Under the pieces are notes generated by a model. It saw nothing but the letters and a program-made list of their open reading frames with translations, made no database searches and was not told the DNA's origin. This document shows, one piece after another, positions 11,935-21,290 of a stretch of DNA of 64,000 bases. The stretch spans positions 9,532,392 to 9,596,391 of the forward strand of contig NC_092281.1 in assembly GCF_036320965.1 (NCBI RefSeq), in the 5' to 3' direction. The DNA comes from Panulirus ornatus (Eukaryota; Arthropoda; Malacostraca; Decapoda; Palinuridae). Both the position numbers and the translations under genes were made by a program. Each line of letters begins with the position of its first letter. The first letter of the stretch is position 1.

Positions 11935-12894
11935 TCAACAAAACTTCTTCCTCAAGAAGCCAAGGAAACGTCTCCAGGCCCTTTTAAAGACGTTCTTCTG
12001 TCGTTCTGGAGTGTAAGTAGAACAACAAAATTTAGTGTCTTTGGTTGTACTCTGGGGCACATGCTGAGTGTCTGCTATCTCCTTAATAACTTCTAGGTCT
12101 TCCAAAACTGAGCTCAAAGTTGGGCGTTCCTTGGGTGCGATTGTGGAGGCTTGGCGAGCAATCTTGAAAACGCTTTCCTTTACATGTGAGTCGGCAATGT
12201 TTTCACCGACATCGAGTATGAGTTGACCGAAAGAGTAAACGTCACAGAAAGGTTCAGTGGGTTCTCCAAGCATCATCTCAGGGGCCATCCAATCGTAATC
12301 CTTTGGGTTGTTGTCTGGGTCGCCAATCGTGCAGACCTCGCCGTTCAAAGAACTCAGTCCATAATCTATGATGTTGTACTGACGACCCTCTTCGGTTACG
12401 TTTACCGTAACATTATCGGATTTTAGATCGTTGTGGATGATTCCCCGGTCGTGAATTTCCTGCAGGCGGTGTCCAATTTTGATGAAGGAGTCAATGAAAT
12501 CCCAGTCTGAATAGTCGTCTACGGATTCGTCGTATCCAGTTCCAGCACAAGTCATAAGCATTCTGGGTTTTTTGATGCTTATTCCCTTCACCAGTGGAGC
12601 CCCTCCAGCGCCAGCAAGCCTCAACTGAATTCTTGCTTCATCACCTAAAACGTCGAAGTCGGATCTGCGAATCATGGTTTTAAGGACCAACTTCTCTCCT
12701 TTGTACTCAACCAGTTCTACTTTGCCATAGCTTCCCTCTCCAATGACTTTCAAAACCTTAATGGCACGGAAACTCTTCTCGGTGATCAACAATTCTTTGA
12801 ATTCCATCTCCAGCAAGACTGTTTCTATCTGCCGAAGCCGTCGAGCATCTGCGCGATCCCGGAAGAATTGAATGATTCGAGTGAAGTAGGCCAT
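11935..12894 (-). CDS. Protein kinase-like protein, copy 1 (319 aa, intronless)
   Basis: A single uninterrupted frame encodes a compact protein kinase domain. Seen: glycine-rich loop IGEGSYGKV (residues 51-59), ATP-binding lysine K72 in LVLKTM, probable alpha-C glutamate E86, catalytic loop IIHNDLKSDNV (152-162, Asp156, Lys158, Asn161), metal-binding motif DYG instead of DFG (177-179), APE motif at 204-206, the conserved Asp in CDVYSFG (218) and Arg257 in KERPTL. All key catalytic residues are kept; HND replaces HRD, so it is a non-RD-type loop. Serine/threonine specificity is a guess from the DLKSDN loop. There is no signal peptide or membrane span. Residues 299-319 form a basic, aromatic tail ending in Cys, and the N terminus is also basic. 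The start context AAAATGG is good. Exact family and substrate are unknown to me. The lack of introns may mean a retrogene origin or simply a single-exon family. Confidence 0.85.
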   Translation of the reverse strand: MAYFTRIIQFFRDRADARRLRQIETVLLEMEFKELLITEKSFRAIKVLKVIGEGSYGKVELVEYKGEKLVLKTMIRRSDFDVLGDEARIQLRLAGAGGAPLVKGISIKKPRMLMTCAGTGYDESVDDYSDWDFIDSFIKIGHRLQEIHDRGIIHNDLKSDNVTVNVTEEGRQYNIIDYGLSSLNGEVCTIGDPDNNPKDYDWMAPEMMLGEPTEPFCDVYSFGQLILDVGENIADSHVKESVFKIARQASTIAPKERPTLSSVLEDLEVIKEIADTQHVPQSTTKDTKFCCSTYTPERQKNVFKRAWRRFLGFLRKKFC

Positions 12895-13155
12895 TTTATA
12901 GATTTCTGCACCATGTCGTATTCTCTTACTGAAGTACCTTGATTATCCTAGATGTTAAATATAGTTAACTCCAACGATGTATAATATATGTTTGGTAAAG
13001 ATGGTGAGATTATTACTTTTACGACGACACCGCATGTGAAAATTTGAGAACTACTTTGGAATTTTATAATGCATTAATAACTTTACTGAAAACAAGAAAT
13101 AAGAAACCTTAATGAGAATGTGAAGAATGTTATTCTATTGCATATTTTTTTGAAC

Positions 13156-13195
13156 TGACCCCGCACACAGCTCAGGACAAGTGCCAGCGGGGTCA
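13156..13195. other. Inverted repeat (9 bp arms) upstream of kinase copy 1
   Basis: TGACCCCGC at 13156-13164 is the exact reverse complement of GCGGGGTCA at 13187-13195, with a 22 bp loop. It is GC-rich in an AT-rich setting. It lies about 260 bp upstream of the kinase start and is conserved in unit 2. Confidence 0.6.
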
Positions 13196-13739
13196 AGGGG
13201 CTTGATATAATTGGGAAGGTAATGGTATAAGAAATTAGAAGCCATTGATTATATCGTCATATACGGAGGGATATAATGAAATTAATCATATGTTGATATG
13301 ATAAATGAAAGGATATATCGCGAGGAAGATTTTGATGAGATGTAATATAAGAATGTTAAGGATAAGGTTTTAGGGTTGCGGAACTATAGTAAGCACACAC
13401 ATGTATATATGAGGCAAATTTCTTGTCATATTTAGTAATGGTTTACGTGCAGCATCCTGAAGATAGTGTAAATATAAGCTAAACTGTAAAAGAGTGTCAA
13501 ATCTGTGGAGAGTAAACTTAAAACACAATGGAGATTAAGAATTATAGTATATTATCCTTGACTGTTAACAGCTTACAGAAAATGTCCACCAGAGATGCAT
13601 GCTCATACCTTTGATAATGATAGAGATATAATAGCATCACAGGAAGTTGGTGTAAATACAGACTCCTTAAAGTTACGAGGGTATTAAGGTCTTGTGTCAC
13701 TACCAGCTGATCCAGATGTAAATACAAGAGGTATGGCTA

Positions 13740-14018
13740 CCTTCCTGCCACTGTACTTTCAACCTGTTGGGTTAATGATACAGAAATAAATGGGTTTGAA
13801 TATTTATGCTAATGATCTTGTGATATGCATTGTCAACATAAACGTCCATGAGAATACGTTTGCACTTGGTGAGTTCATAGTCTGTCATTCAGTGTAGAAA
13901 AAAATGTCTTCTAGTCGGTCTTGGATGGTCTTTTGGGAGCCAGCAGATCCTTAATGGCCATGTATTGTATGATGTATGTTAATATTTGGGGAATGTAAGA
14001 TTATCAGGTGATGGTAAA
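13740..14018 (+). pseudogene. Reverse transcriptase scrap (I/Jockey-like LINE), unit 1
   Basis: Conceptual translation gives GLNIYANDLVICIV near 13790-13840 (compare the xYADD motif of reverse transcriptases, here YAND). After a frame change and one stop it gives ILNGHVLYDVC and YLGNVRLS, matching the thumb region before the conserved YLG. It is broken and short. It has the same character as the LINE that follows at 16.6 kb, suggesting the kinase unit duplicated within LINE debris. Confidence 0.55.
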
Positions 14019-14064
14019 CCTAGATGGGGTGCGGCAGGGGTAATTGTGAATATGTTCCATAGAG

Positions 14065-14435
14065 TAATGGGGAGAATACTTTAGGAAGAGAATAATTTTT
14101 TATTTTATTTTATAAGTAAAACTAGAAATAGGTAATTACTTTAATAAGAGAAAATGCAATATTTTTGTTTTCTTAATGTATAAAAATGGGTAATTATCGT
14201 AGAAAGAGAAGATGTATTTTTATATATTTTCTTCATAACTGAAAATTAATGATTACCATATTAAGAGAGAATTCGTTTTTTATTTTTTTCATAATAAAAA
14301 ATGGGTAATTAGGAAGAGAGGATGCTTTTTTTTTTATTTCCTTTATGATTAAAAATGGGCAATTTACCTTAGGAATAGATGGTGTTTTTTTTTTTTTATT
14401 TCCTTCATAACTAAAAATGGATAATTATCCTACTA
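14065..14435. repeat. ~70 bp tandem repeat past the kinase 3' end, unit 2
   Basis: Same array as at 11480-11850, differing mainly in T-run lengths and a few substitutions. Confidence 0.8.
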
Positions 14436-14517
14436 TCAAAATAAACGAAGCTAACGGGGAGATAGATGCGTTTGGCAGATCTCTCCCCCCCAAAAATATA
14501 TCGCTTCTTCAGCCTCT

Positions 14518-15477
14518 TCAACAAAACTTCTTCCTCAAGAAGCCAAGGAAACGTCTCCAGGCCCTTTTAAAGACGTTCTTCTGTCGTTCTGGAGTGTAAG
14601 TAGAACAACAAAATTTAGTGTCTTTGGTTGTACTCTGGGGCACATGCTGAGTGTCTGCTATCTCCTTAATAAGTTCTAGGTCTTCCAAAACTGAGCTCAA
14701 AGTTGGGCGTTCCTTGGGTGCGATTGTGGAGGCTTGGCGAGCAATCTTGAAAACGCTTTCCTTTACATGTGAGTCGGCAATGTTTTCACCGACATCGAGT
14801 ATGAGTTGACCGAAAGAGTAAACGTCACAGAAAGGTTCAGTGGGTTCTCCAAGCATCATCTCAGGGGCCATCCAATCGTAATCCTTTGGGTTGTTGTCTG
14901 GGTCGCCAATCGTGCAGACCTCGCCGTTCAAAGAACTCAGTCCATAATCTATGATGTTGTACTGACGACCCTCTTCGGTTACGTTTACCGTAACATTATC
15001 GGATTTTAGATCGTTGTGGATGATTCCCCGGTCGTGAATTTCCTGCAGGCGGTGTCCAATTTTGATGAAGGAGTCAATGAAATCCCAGTCTGAATAGTCG
15101 TCTACGGATTCGTCGTATCCAGTTCCAGCACAAGTCATAAGCATTCTGGGTTTTTTGATGCTTATTCCCTTCACCAGTGGAGCCCCTCCAGCGCCAGCAA
15201 GCCTCAACTGAATTCTTGCTTCATCACCTAAAACGTCGAAGTCGGATCTGCGAATCATGGTTTTAAGGACCAACTTCTCTCCTTTGTACTCAACCAGTTC
15301 TACTTTGCCATAGCTTCCCTCTCCAATGACTTTCAAAACCTTAATGGCACGGAAACTCTTCTCGGTGATCAACAATTCTTTGAATTCCATCTCCAGCAAG
15401 ACTGTTTCTATCTGCCGAAGCCGTCGAGCATCTGCGCGATCCCGGAAGAATTGAATGATTCGAGTGAAGTAGGCCAT
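14518..15477 (-). CDS. Protein kinase-like protein, copy 2 (319 aa, intronless)
   Basis: Identical to copy 1 except for one base (C at 12090, G at 14673), which changes residue 269 from Val to Leu in the EDLExIKEIADT segment. All kinase motifs are the same: glycine loop 51-59, Lys72, HNDLKSDN catalytic loop, DYG, APE, and the basic tail ending in Cys. The upstream sequence, including the GC-rich inverted repeat, is also retained, so both copies could be expressed from equivalent promoters. An open frame with one change in 960 bp, while flanks differ more, is compatible with selection on the protein. A very recent duplication or assembly redundancy is also possible. Confidence 0.85.
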   Translation of the reverse strand: MAYFTRIIQFFRDRADARRLRQIETVLLEMEFKELLITEKSFRAIKVLKVIGEGSYGKVELVEYKGEKLVLKTMIRRSDFDVLGDEARIQLRLAGAGGAPLVKGISIKKPRMLMTCAGTGYDESVDDYSDWDFIDSFIKIGHRLQEIHDRGIIHNDLKSDNVTVNVTEEGRQYNIIDYGLSSLNGEVCTIGDPDNNPKDYDWMAPEMMLGEPTEPFCDVYSFGQLILDVGENIADSHVKESVFKIARQASTIAPKERPTLSSVLEDLELIKEIADTQHVPQSTTKDTKFCCSTYTPERQKNVFKRAWRRFLGFLRKKFC

Positions 15478-15738
15478 TTTATAGATTTCTGCACCATGTC
15501 GTATTCTCTTACTGAAGTACCTTGATTATCCTAGATGTTAAATATAGTTAACTCCAACGATGTATAATATATGTTTGGTAAAGATGGTGAGATTATTACT
15601 TTTACGACGACACCGCATGTGAAAATTTGAGAACTACTTTGGAATTTTATAATGCATTAATAACTTTACTGAAAACAAGAAATAAGAAACCTTAATGAGA
15701 ATGTGAAGAATGTTATTCTATTGCATATTTTTTTGAAC

Positions 15739-15778
15739 TGACCCCGCACACAGCTCAGGACAAGTGCCAGCGGGGTCA
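15739..15778. other. Inverted repeat upstream of kinase copy 2
   Basis: Same 9 bp arms and 22 bp loop as at 13156-13195. Confidence 0.6.
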
Positions 15779-16321
15779 AGGGGCTTGATATAATTGGGAA
15801 GGTAATGGTATAAGAAATTAGAAGCCATTGATTATATCGTCATATACGGAGGGATATAATGAAATTAATCATATGTTGATATGATAAATGAAGGATATAT
15901 CGCGAGGAAGATTTTGATGAGATGTAATATAAGAATGTTAAGGATAAGGTTTTAGGGTTGCGGAACTATAGTAAGCACACACATGTATATATGAGGCAAA
16001 TTTCTTGTCATATTTAGTAATGGTTTACGTGCAGCATCCTGAAGATAGTGTAAATATAAGCTAAACTGTAAAAGAGTGTCAAATCTGTGGAGAGTAAACT
16101 TAAAACACAATGGAGGTTAAGAATTATGAGATATTATCCTTGACTGTTAACAGCTTACAGAAAATGTCCACCAGAGATGCATGCTCATACCTTTGATAAT
16201 GATAGAGATATAATAGCATCACAGGAAGTTGGTGTAAATACAGACTCCTTAAAGTTACGAGGGTATTAAGGTCTTGTGTCACTACCAGCTGATCCAGATG
16301 TAAATACAAGAGGTATGGCTA

Positions 16322-16602
16322 CCTTCCTGCCACTGTACTTTCAACCTGTTGGGTTAATGATACAGAAATAAATGGGTTTGAATATTTATGCTAATGATCT
16401 TGTGATATGCATTGTCAACACGAACGTCCATGAGAATACGTTTGTACTTGGTGAGTTCATAGTCTGTCATTCAGTGTAGAAAAAAATGTGTTCTAGTCGG
16501 TCTTGGATGGTCTTTTGGGAGCCAGCAGATCCTTAATGGCCATGTATTGTGTGATGTATGTTAATCTTTGGGAAATGTAAGTTTATTAGTTTATGGCAAA
16601 CC
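16322..16602 (+). pseudogene. Reverse transcriptase scrap, unit 2
   Basis: Second copy of the LINE scrap at 13740-14018, with the YAND-type motif and a few extra substitutions. It runs directly into further LINE sequence at 16603. Confidence 0.5.
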
Positions 16603-17169
16603 AACTCGTGTTAGAGGGGGAAGGTTGGATGAAGCCATTCTTTTCAATATGGATGAATTTCAAGCAAATGCAGATATATTTTGCATGAACTGCTGAGTGA
16701 TCCATTTTGTCAAAAAGATAACTTTAGGTATAAATAAAATGTTTTTTTCTAGTATTAAGACAAAGTGTTTATTTGAGAATGATGAGCATAGCTGGTTTGT
16801 GGTATAAAGATTAAAAATCTTGACAAAGATGTGTACCAATTCTATGAGGACTTGTGAAAAGTAATTAATGCTATTTTGAGTAAGACTAAAGATCAGCCAA
16901 CTAATCAAGACAGCAGGCATAAGCCGCCTTTTACCATATAAGCTAGGTTAAGGTGAAATACATTGCTAAGAAAAGTACAGAGTCGATGGAGTAAAAATCC
17001 ATGCGATACTTGTAACAGGATAACTCAGAATTGCTGAATGTATAACAGAGGTAAGACAACAAGCACGATAAGAATATTGGAATGATTTTCAAGCAAGTGA
17101 TTTCAAAAACGAAGAATTTGACGTGTGTTGAGAGAAGTGAGTAAAGTAAGGGGAATAGAGAGCACAATT

Positions 17170-17797
17170 ATTGCTCGTCTTGATCCAAAAGCTAAAGCTG
17201 TTGAATTTATGATTAAATAGGCCTCATGCCTCCAGCATTGAAAGCTTACCAGGTTATTTGCAAGATTATTTGAGAAATTGCTACTCTAAGAAAAGGTACG
17301 TGTTTGATACAGGGTTTTCAATCTGAAGGTAGGAGTCTTGGAGCTGCGTACTCCACTGGGGGGAGTTTCAAGTCCCATTCTTTTCAGTATTTCAATGAAT
17401 TGGATAGGCAGAAATAGATTTCCAGGAGGTATGCAAGTTATAATTTATGCAGATGATATTTTATTACAATGTGTTGATGAAGATTTAATGAATAAGGCAA
17501 TTGTTGAACTTGAGCTATTGTGTGAACATATGGGCTTGGTGAGAAATGGAATCAAAACTAAATTTGTCAAGAACTGTGAATGATAGAATTTTCATGTTTG
17601 ATGGTGAGAGACTAGAAAAAGTAAATTGTTATGAATACCTAGGGATGTATATTTGTTTCCACAATGTCAAAAATGCAATAAACTTTGTCAAAAATATCTG
17701 TACAGCAAGGTTGAAGCTTATTACAAGGTTAGCAATACAAGCTGTGGGTTTGGTAGACCAGTATTGAGGACTATGTATATTAGTACTGTTAGATCAA
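17170..17797 (+). pseudogene. Reverse transcriptase, first part (I/Jockey-like)
   Basis: Translation in changing frames shows ELRTPLGGVSSPILFSI (the TPQGGVLSPxLFN motif, about 17341-17390), VIIYADDILLQCVDED (the YADD catalytic motif, about 17437-17485), then VNCYEYLGMYI (about 17620-17650), and LRTMYISTVRS ending at the insertion point. Two or more frameshifts and earlier stops make it non-functional. Confidence 0.85.
17791..17797. repeat. Target-site duplication, left copy
   Basis: AGATCAA, repeated at 18414-18420 just after the poly-A-rich tail of the inserted LINE. Confidence 0.75.
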
Positions 17798-18413
17798 GGA
17801 ATAGTGGTTCCAACAATGTTGTATGGTTGCGAGGCGTGGGCTGTGGATAGAGTTGTGCGCAGGAGTATGGATGTGCTGGAAATGAGATGTTTGAGGACTA
17901 TGTGTGGTGTGAGGTGGTTTGATCGAGTAAGTAACGTAAGGGTAAGAGAGATGTGTGGAAATAAAAAGAGCGTGGTTGAGAGAGCAGAAGAGGGTGTTTT
18001 GAAATGGTTTGGGCACATGGAGAGAATGAGTGAGGAAAGATTGACCAAGAGGATATATGTGTCGAAGGTGGAGGGAACGAGAAGTGGGAGACCAAATTGG
18101 AGGTGGAAAGATGGAGTGAAAAAGATTTTGTGTGATCGGGGGCTGAACATGCAGGAGGGCGAAAGGAGGGCAAGGAATAGAGTGAATTGGATCGATGTGG
18201 TATACCGGGGTTGACGTGCTGTCAGTGGATTGAATCAGGGCATGTGAAGTGTCTGGGGTAAACCATGGAAAGCTGTGTAGGTATGTATATTTGCGTGTGT
18301 GGACGTATGTATATACATGTGTATGGGGGTGGGTTGGGCCATTTCTTTCGTCTGTTTCCTTGCGCTACCTCGCAAACGCGGGAGACAGCAAGAAAAAAAA
18401 AAAAAAAAGAAAA
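17798..18413 (+). mobile_element. RTE-like LINE, 5'-truncated insertion (copy A)
   Basis: Carries the C-terminal end of a reverse transcriptase ORF (frame 17804-18214, ending in RVNWIDVVYRG) with YGCEAW, MRCLRTMCGVRWFDRV, KWFGHMERM and GRPNWRWKDG blocks. These are typical of the RT C terminus of RTE-type endonuclease-reverse transcriptases. About 200 bp of 3' tail follows, containing GCGCTACCTCGCAAACGCGG, then an A-rich tail. It is nearly identical to copy B at 43.2 kb from GGAATAGTGGTTCC onward. It is inserted into the plus-strand I-like LINE with the 7 bp duplication AGATCAA. Confidence 0.88.
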
Positions 18414-18420
18414 AGATCAA
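18414..18420. repeat. Target-site duplication, right copy
   Basis: AGATCAA, matching 17791-17797. Reading across it, the host LINE frame resumes as IINYAAAVL. Confidence 0.75.
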
Positions 18421-18640
18421 TCATTAATTATGCTGCAGCTGTGCTCATATCCTTTTCACAGAAGGACTTGTGCCCTTTGGAAATAGTACAAAATGAGGCA
18501 ATGAGGATAATTTTATGATGTGCAAGAACTGCTCGGAAAGAGATTTTGAGAATGAAATTAAATCTCCCAAATCTGCATCACAGAATTAGAGTTGGTTGTT
18601 GCTCTGTGGCTAGGATAGTTAGGAGAGGTGATGATGGACT
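18421..18640 (+). pseudogene. Reverse transcriptase C-terminal part (I/Jockey-like)
   Basis: Translation IINYAAAVLISFSQKDLCPL followed by EIVQNEAMRIIL and, past a stop, ILRMKLNLPNLHHRIR. These match the typical end of I/Jockey reverse transcriptases (xDYAAPVL, LxxxQNxALRxILG, LNLPxxxxRI). It directly continues the RT interrupted at 17797. Confidence 0.8.
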
Positions 18641-18680
18641 AGTTTCTTTTTTAATTATATATCAAAATAGCCATAACTCT

Positions 18681-18774
18681 GTTAAAGTGAATAGTTACGG
18701 ACAAAAATGGTACAAGACTGTTTGACTGTTAAAGTGAATAGTTACGGACAAAAATTGTACAAGACTGTTAGATT
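18681..18774. repeat. 47 bp direct duplication
   Basis: GTTAAAGTGAATAGTTACGG and following bases occur at 18681 and again at 18728, almost identical. It is a local duplication inside the LINE between RT and RNase H. Confidence 0.85.
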
Positions 18775-18913
18775 GTGATGCAGTAAAATATTGTCTACCC
18801 CTGGAAACTGATATAAGGATTTGACCATGGTTGCAATATGAAATTTCAATAGATATTCTTCAGTTGAGTGCTGAGAAAGATAAACTTTGTACTGCAGAGT
18901 TTAGAAAAATTAT

Positions 18914-19225
18914 TTGCGTAAGATTAATAGTCTTCCTAGATGTAATGTAGTTCATATGTACTGTGATGGCTCAGTGAATGGTATTAAGGCTGGATGCGGA
19001 TCTGTAATTTGGACAGACTTTGAAGAGGATGTAATATTGGCTGAACATATATCTGAGAGAGTTGGTGACAGTATATCACCTACAGGTGCAAAACTTCATG
19101 CTATATATGGTTTAAAAGTTTCATCAATGAAAGGCAAATATATTTTTGTATTTGTAGGTAGTCAGAGTGCTTTGTCATCTTTTAACAGTACAAATACTGT
19201 AAACAGAGAATTTGCATATATTTAA
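18914..19225 (+). pseudogene. RNase H domain of the plus-strand LINE
   Basis: VHMYCDGSVNGIKAGCGSVI carries the first catalytic Asp (CDGS, compare TDGS) and the following Gly-rich strand. PTGAKLHAIYGLK corresponds to the TExxAI helix with the catalytic Glu replaced by Lys/His context. VGSQSALSSF corresponds to the SDSxxAL segment, also altered. It is probably inactive. Translation beyond, LAKGATNKENVD, matches the usual LAKxA motif. Confidence 0.8.
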
Positions 19226-19388
19226 ATTGAAATGGCTTATTGACTGGCTAAGGGAGCAACAAATAAAGAAAACGTTGACTCTAAGACCTATATGGGTTTA
19301 AGAAGAATCAAGGGTGTAGTTAGGACAATAAGGCAAGAATGGGAAATGGAAAAATATTTGAAATATTATAGATAAAGGAAGTGAAAGT

Positions 19389-19660
19389 ATGAAACATTAT
19401 ATTTCTATTTCACAGAACTTAAATGTAATTTATTGTATAGCAACTACCAGAAGAGATGCTGTAATAAGATTAAGATTAGGATATAAATATTATTGGGAGT
19501 TTGTTAGCGGTGATAGAACACCATATAAACTTTGTAATGTAGAAAACTCTCATACCCTGAAACAGTGTGTGTCATTTGTCATGAAATAGAAGAATTTAGA
19601 AATCCTGTTATCACTGAGGTGATATCTCCAGGATTTTTGAAAATTACAAATGTTTTGCTT
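19389..19660 (+). pseudogene. C-terminal Cys/His region of the plus-strand LINE
   Basis: YKLCNVENSHTLKQCVSFVM and, one frame over, VICHEIEEFRNPVI resemble the CxxC-H-C segment at the end of I-like pol proteins (compare HKNCKVCGQRSGHKLEHNVL on the minus strand near 23.1 kb). Confidence 0.6.
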
Positions 19661-19799
19661 TTAGAATTTGATTTTCATTTTTTGTGAGGCCTTTTTAGGA
19701 CAGTTGGGCAGGTGCATCAGCAGGCTGACCACTCCCTATGATGCATTTTTAACTTACGTCAGTAAACTTTTTGACTTTGAATTTGAATTTGCCAGCTTA

Positions 19800-19955
19800 C
19801 CATGGGATGACGGGGTGAGGGCCTGGGAAGCAAGTGAGTTGATGATGATTCAGGTCTGGTGGCAGATTTAATTGAGAAACTGCAGTGATTGAGTTTGGAA
19901 GAATGTGTAAAAGGAGGAAGTTGAGAGTAAATGTAAACAAAAGTAAGTATTGCAT
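19800..19955 (+). mobile_element. RTE-like LINE scrap (copy E)
   Basis: GAGGGCCTGGGAAGCAAGTG, GGTGGCAGATTTAATTGAGA, AACTGCAG, GAGTTTGGAAGAATGTGT and AAGTTGAGAGTAAATGTAAA follow the order of copy B at about 43288-43425, with small deletions that remove the FADD codons. It lies exactly between the facing 3' ends of the two I-like LINEs. Confidence 0.75.
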
Positions 19956-19959
19956 ATAA

Positions 19960-20211
19960 CTCAGTTTGTGTTGATGAGATGAAGTTGCTCAGCTGGAGTC
20001 CAATTTTGATGTTTTCAGTACCTTGTTTTGTATACTGTTTCTTGAAAGTTCCACAGCCCGCCCTGCCAGTTGACACACCTGACCCATCACAATATACATG
20101 TAATGTGTTCGCTTTGGGTGTGTTGCATATCCCATAACTAAACAAAGCTGTCGACTGTCCGGGCTCATGTAAAGATTTCCTCAATGTCAGAGGCATTATA
20201 TTTAATTCCAC
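19960..20211 (-). pseudogene. RNase H domain of the minus-strand LINE
   Basis: LHVYCDGSGVSTGRAGCGTF holds the first catalytic Asp. SSTQTELYAILTFVY holds the TELxAI helix with the catalytic Glu kept. The frame continues past the domain into unrelated sequence at its 3' end. Confidence 0.82.
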
Positions 20212-20424
20212 CTCATGTATTTCACAGGGTGGAACTCTACAACTTTTCTGAAAAGATGTACACCAATCTATTACATTTTATTTCTATATATAATTTATAA
20301 GCCCTTTCATATATCCTCTCTTGCCTTGCCTTATATTTTGTAAGTTTTCATATTTATCTTGCAAAAGTTAGTTCTAATTTCATTATCTCAATCATTGCAT
20401 TCTTCTGACAACCTAAAATTATTC

Positions 20425-21290
20425 TCATTGCCTCATTTTGCAAGATTTCAGTCTTCCGTAGTCTTCCTTCATCAACACAAGAGGACATGTGGGGCATGAA
20501 TTATAAGTTATGGTAGTAATGTACATCATTCTGAATACAAGTAGTTCAGCCCCTTTATCACAACATGCTAAAGCCTTCAGGGCCTGTAATCTTACCTTAC
20601 ATTGTGTGGGGACATGATTTACTTCTGCATCTTTATTCAAAGTAGTAAAGCCAATATACTCTCCTAAATACATAAATTTGACACTTTCTCTTTATTTTCC
20701 CTTTAAGAAAGAGATTCAGTTCTCCTTCCTTTACATGGAAACATAGTTTTTCCTTCATTAACAACCAGTCCTAGTTTTTGAGATGAAATACTAAAACTTT
20801 CTAAAGCTTTCTGCACACTATTTAAAGAGTTTCCTGAATTAAGATGTCATCTGCATATATCATGGGAACAACACTCTGAGGATATTTGTTTGAATGAGGA
20901 TATTTGTTTGAAGCTATCTTATTCATTAATATATTAGATGAATTGGACTTAAAACTCCTTCTTGAGGGGTGCCTAGCTCAAATTTCCTTTCCTCAGACAG
21001 CCTACTACAATCACTTTATACATAATTATTTCACTGTAAATCCACTTCTTGTAAATCCACAAAAACTCTACACCTGACTGCATCATTTGATAGACATTTT
21101 AAAACACAGTCTAAGGTGCCTTTTCATTTCAGGAAACCAAAGAAATTACACGATAGCTTATCCCATACAAAGTATAGAAGCCTATTCAATAATATTCTCT
21201 CCATCATTTTGGAAAAACAAGAAGTTAAAGACACTGGCCTGTATCCTCCAGTTGTCTTAGGGACAGGAATGACTACAACTTTCTTTCAGG
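20425..21290 (-). pseudogene. Reverse transcriptase of the minus-strand LINE
   Basis: Translation in changing frames gives GYRPVSLTSCFSKMMERILL at about 21175-21260 (YRPISLTS motif), ELGTPQEGVLSPI at about 20945-20985, and VPMIYADDILIQ at about 20838-20875 (catalytic YADD intact). The C-terminal part MYLGEYIGFTTLNKDAEVNH is at 20673-20425, ending near MKEDYGRLKSCKMRQ. It is frameshifted. Confidence 0.85.

Larger units (their letters stand above)
11434..14018. repeat. Tandem duplication unit 1 (kinase unit, ~2.58 kb)
   Basis: Begins at CCTAGATGGGGTGCGGCAGG and runs until the same sequence recurs at 14019. The unit holds, left to right, a ~70 bp tandem array (11480-11850), a minus-strand kinase ORF, about 850 bp of AT-rich DNA with a 9 bp inverted repeat, and a LINE reverse transcriptase scrap. 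It is about 99% identical to unit 2 by eye. The roughly 15-20 differences lie almost entirely outside the ORF. Confidence 0.93.
14019..16602. repeat. Tandem duplication unit 2 (kinase unit, ~2.58 kb)
   Basis: Direct, abutting copy of 11434-14018 in the same orientation (offset 2583-2585 bp). Similarity stops at about 16602, after which LINE sequence continues. Confidence 0.93.
16603..19660 (+). mobile_element. Decayed I/Jockey-like LINE, plus strand, interrupted
   Basis: The pol fragments are in the order expected for an EN-RT-RNase H LINE: an EN-RT linker-like zone (about 16850-17170), reverse transcriptase (17170-17797 and 18421-18640), RNase H (18940-19205) and a C-terminal Cys/His zone (19500-19655). 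Many stops and frameshifts are present. It is split by an RTE-like insertion at 17798-18413. No 5' end is identified; the left boundary is taken where the kinase unit ends. I did not find a poly-A tail or a clear 3' end after about 19660. Confidence 0.75.

Noticed and set aside
11935..15477. Kinase pair as endogenous viral genes
   Set aside because: No neighbouring viral genes are seen. The surroundings are LINE fragments and simple repeats. A host or retrogene origin is the simpler reading, though family assignment is open.
17804..18214. 136-codon frame resembling predicted cellular proteins
   Set aside because: It is the C-terminal end of an RTE-like LINE reverse transcriptase, present in several copies in this window with a poly-A tail and target-site duplication.
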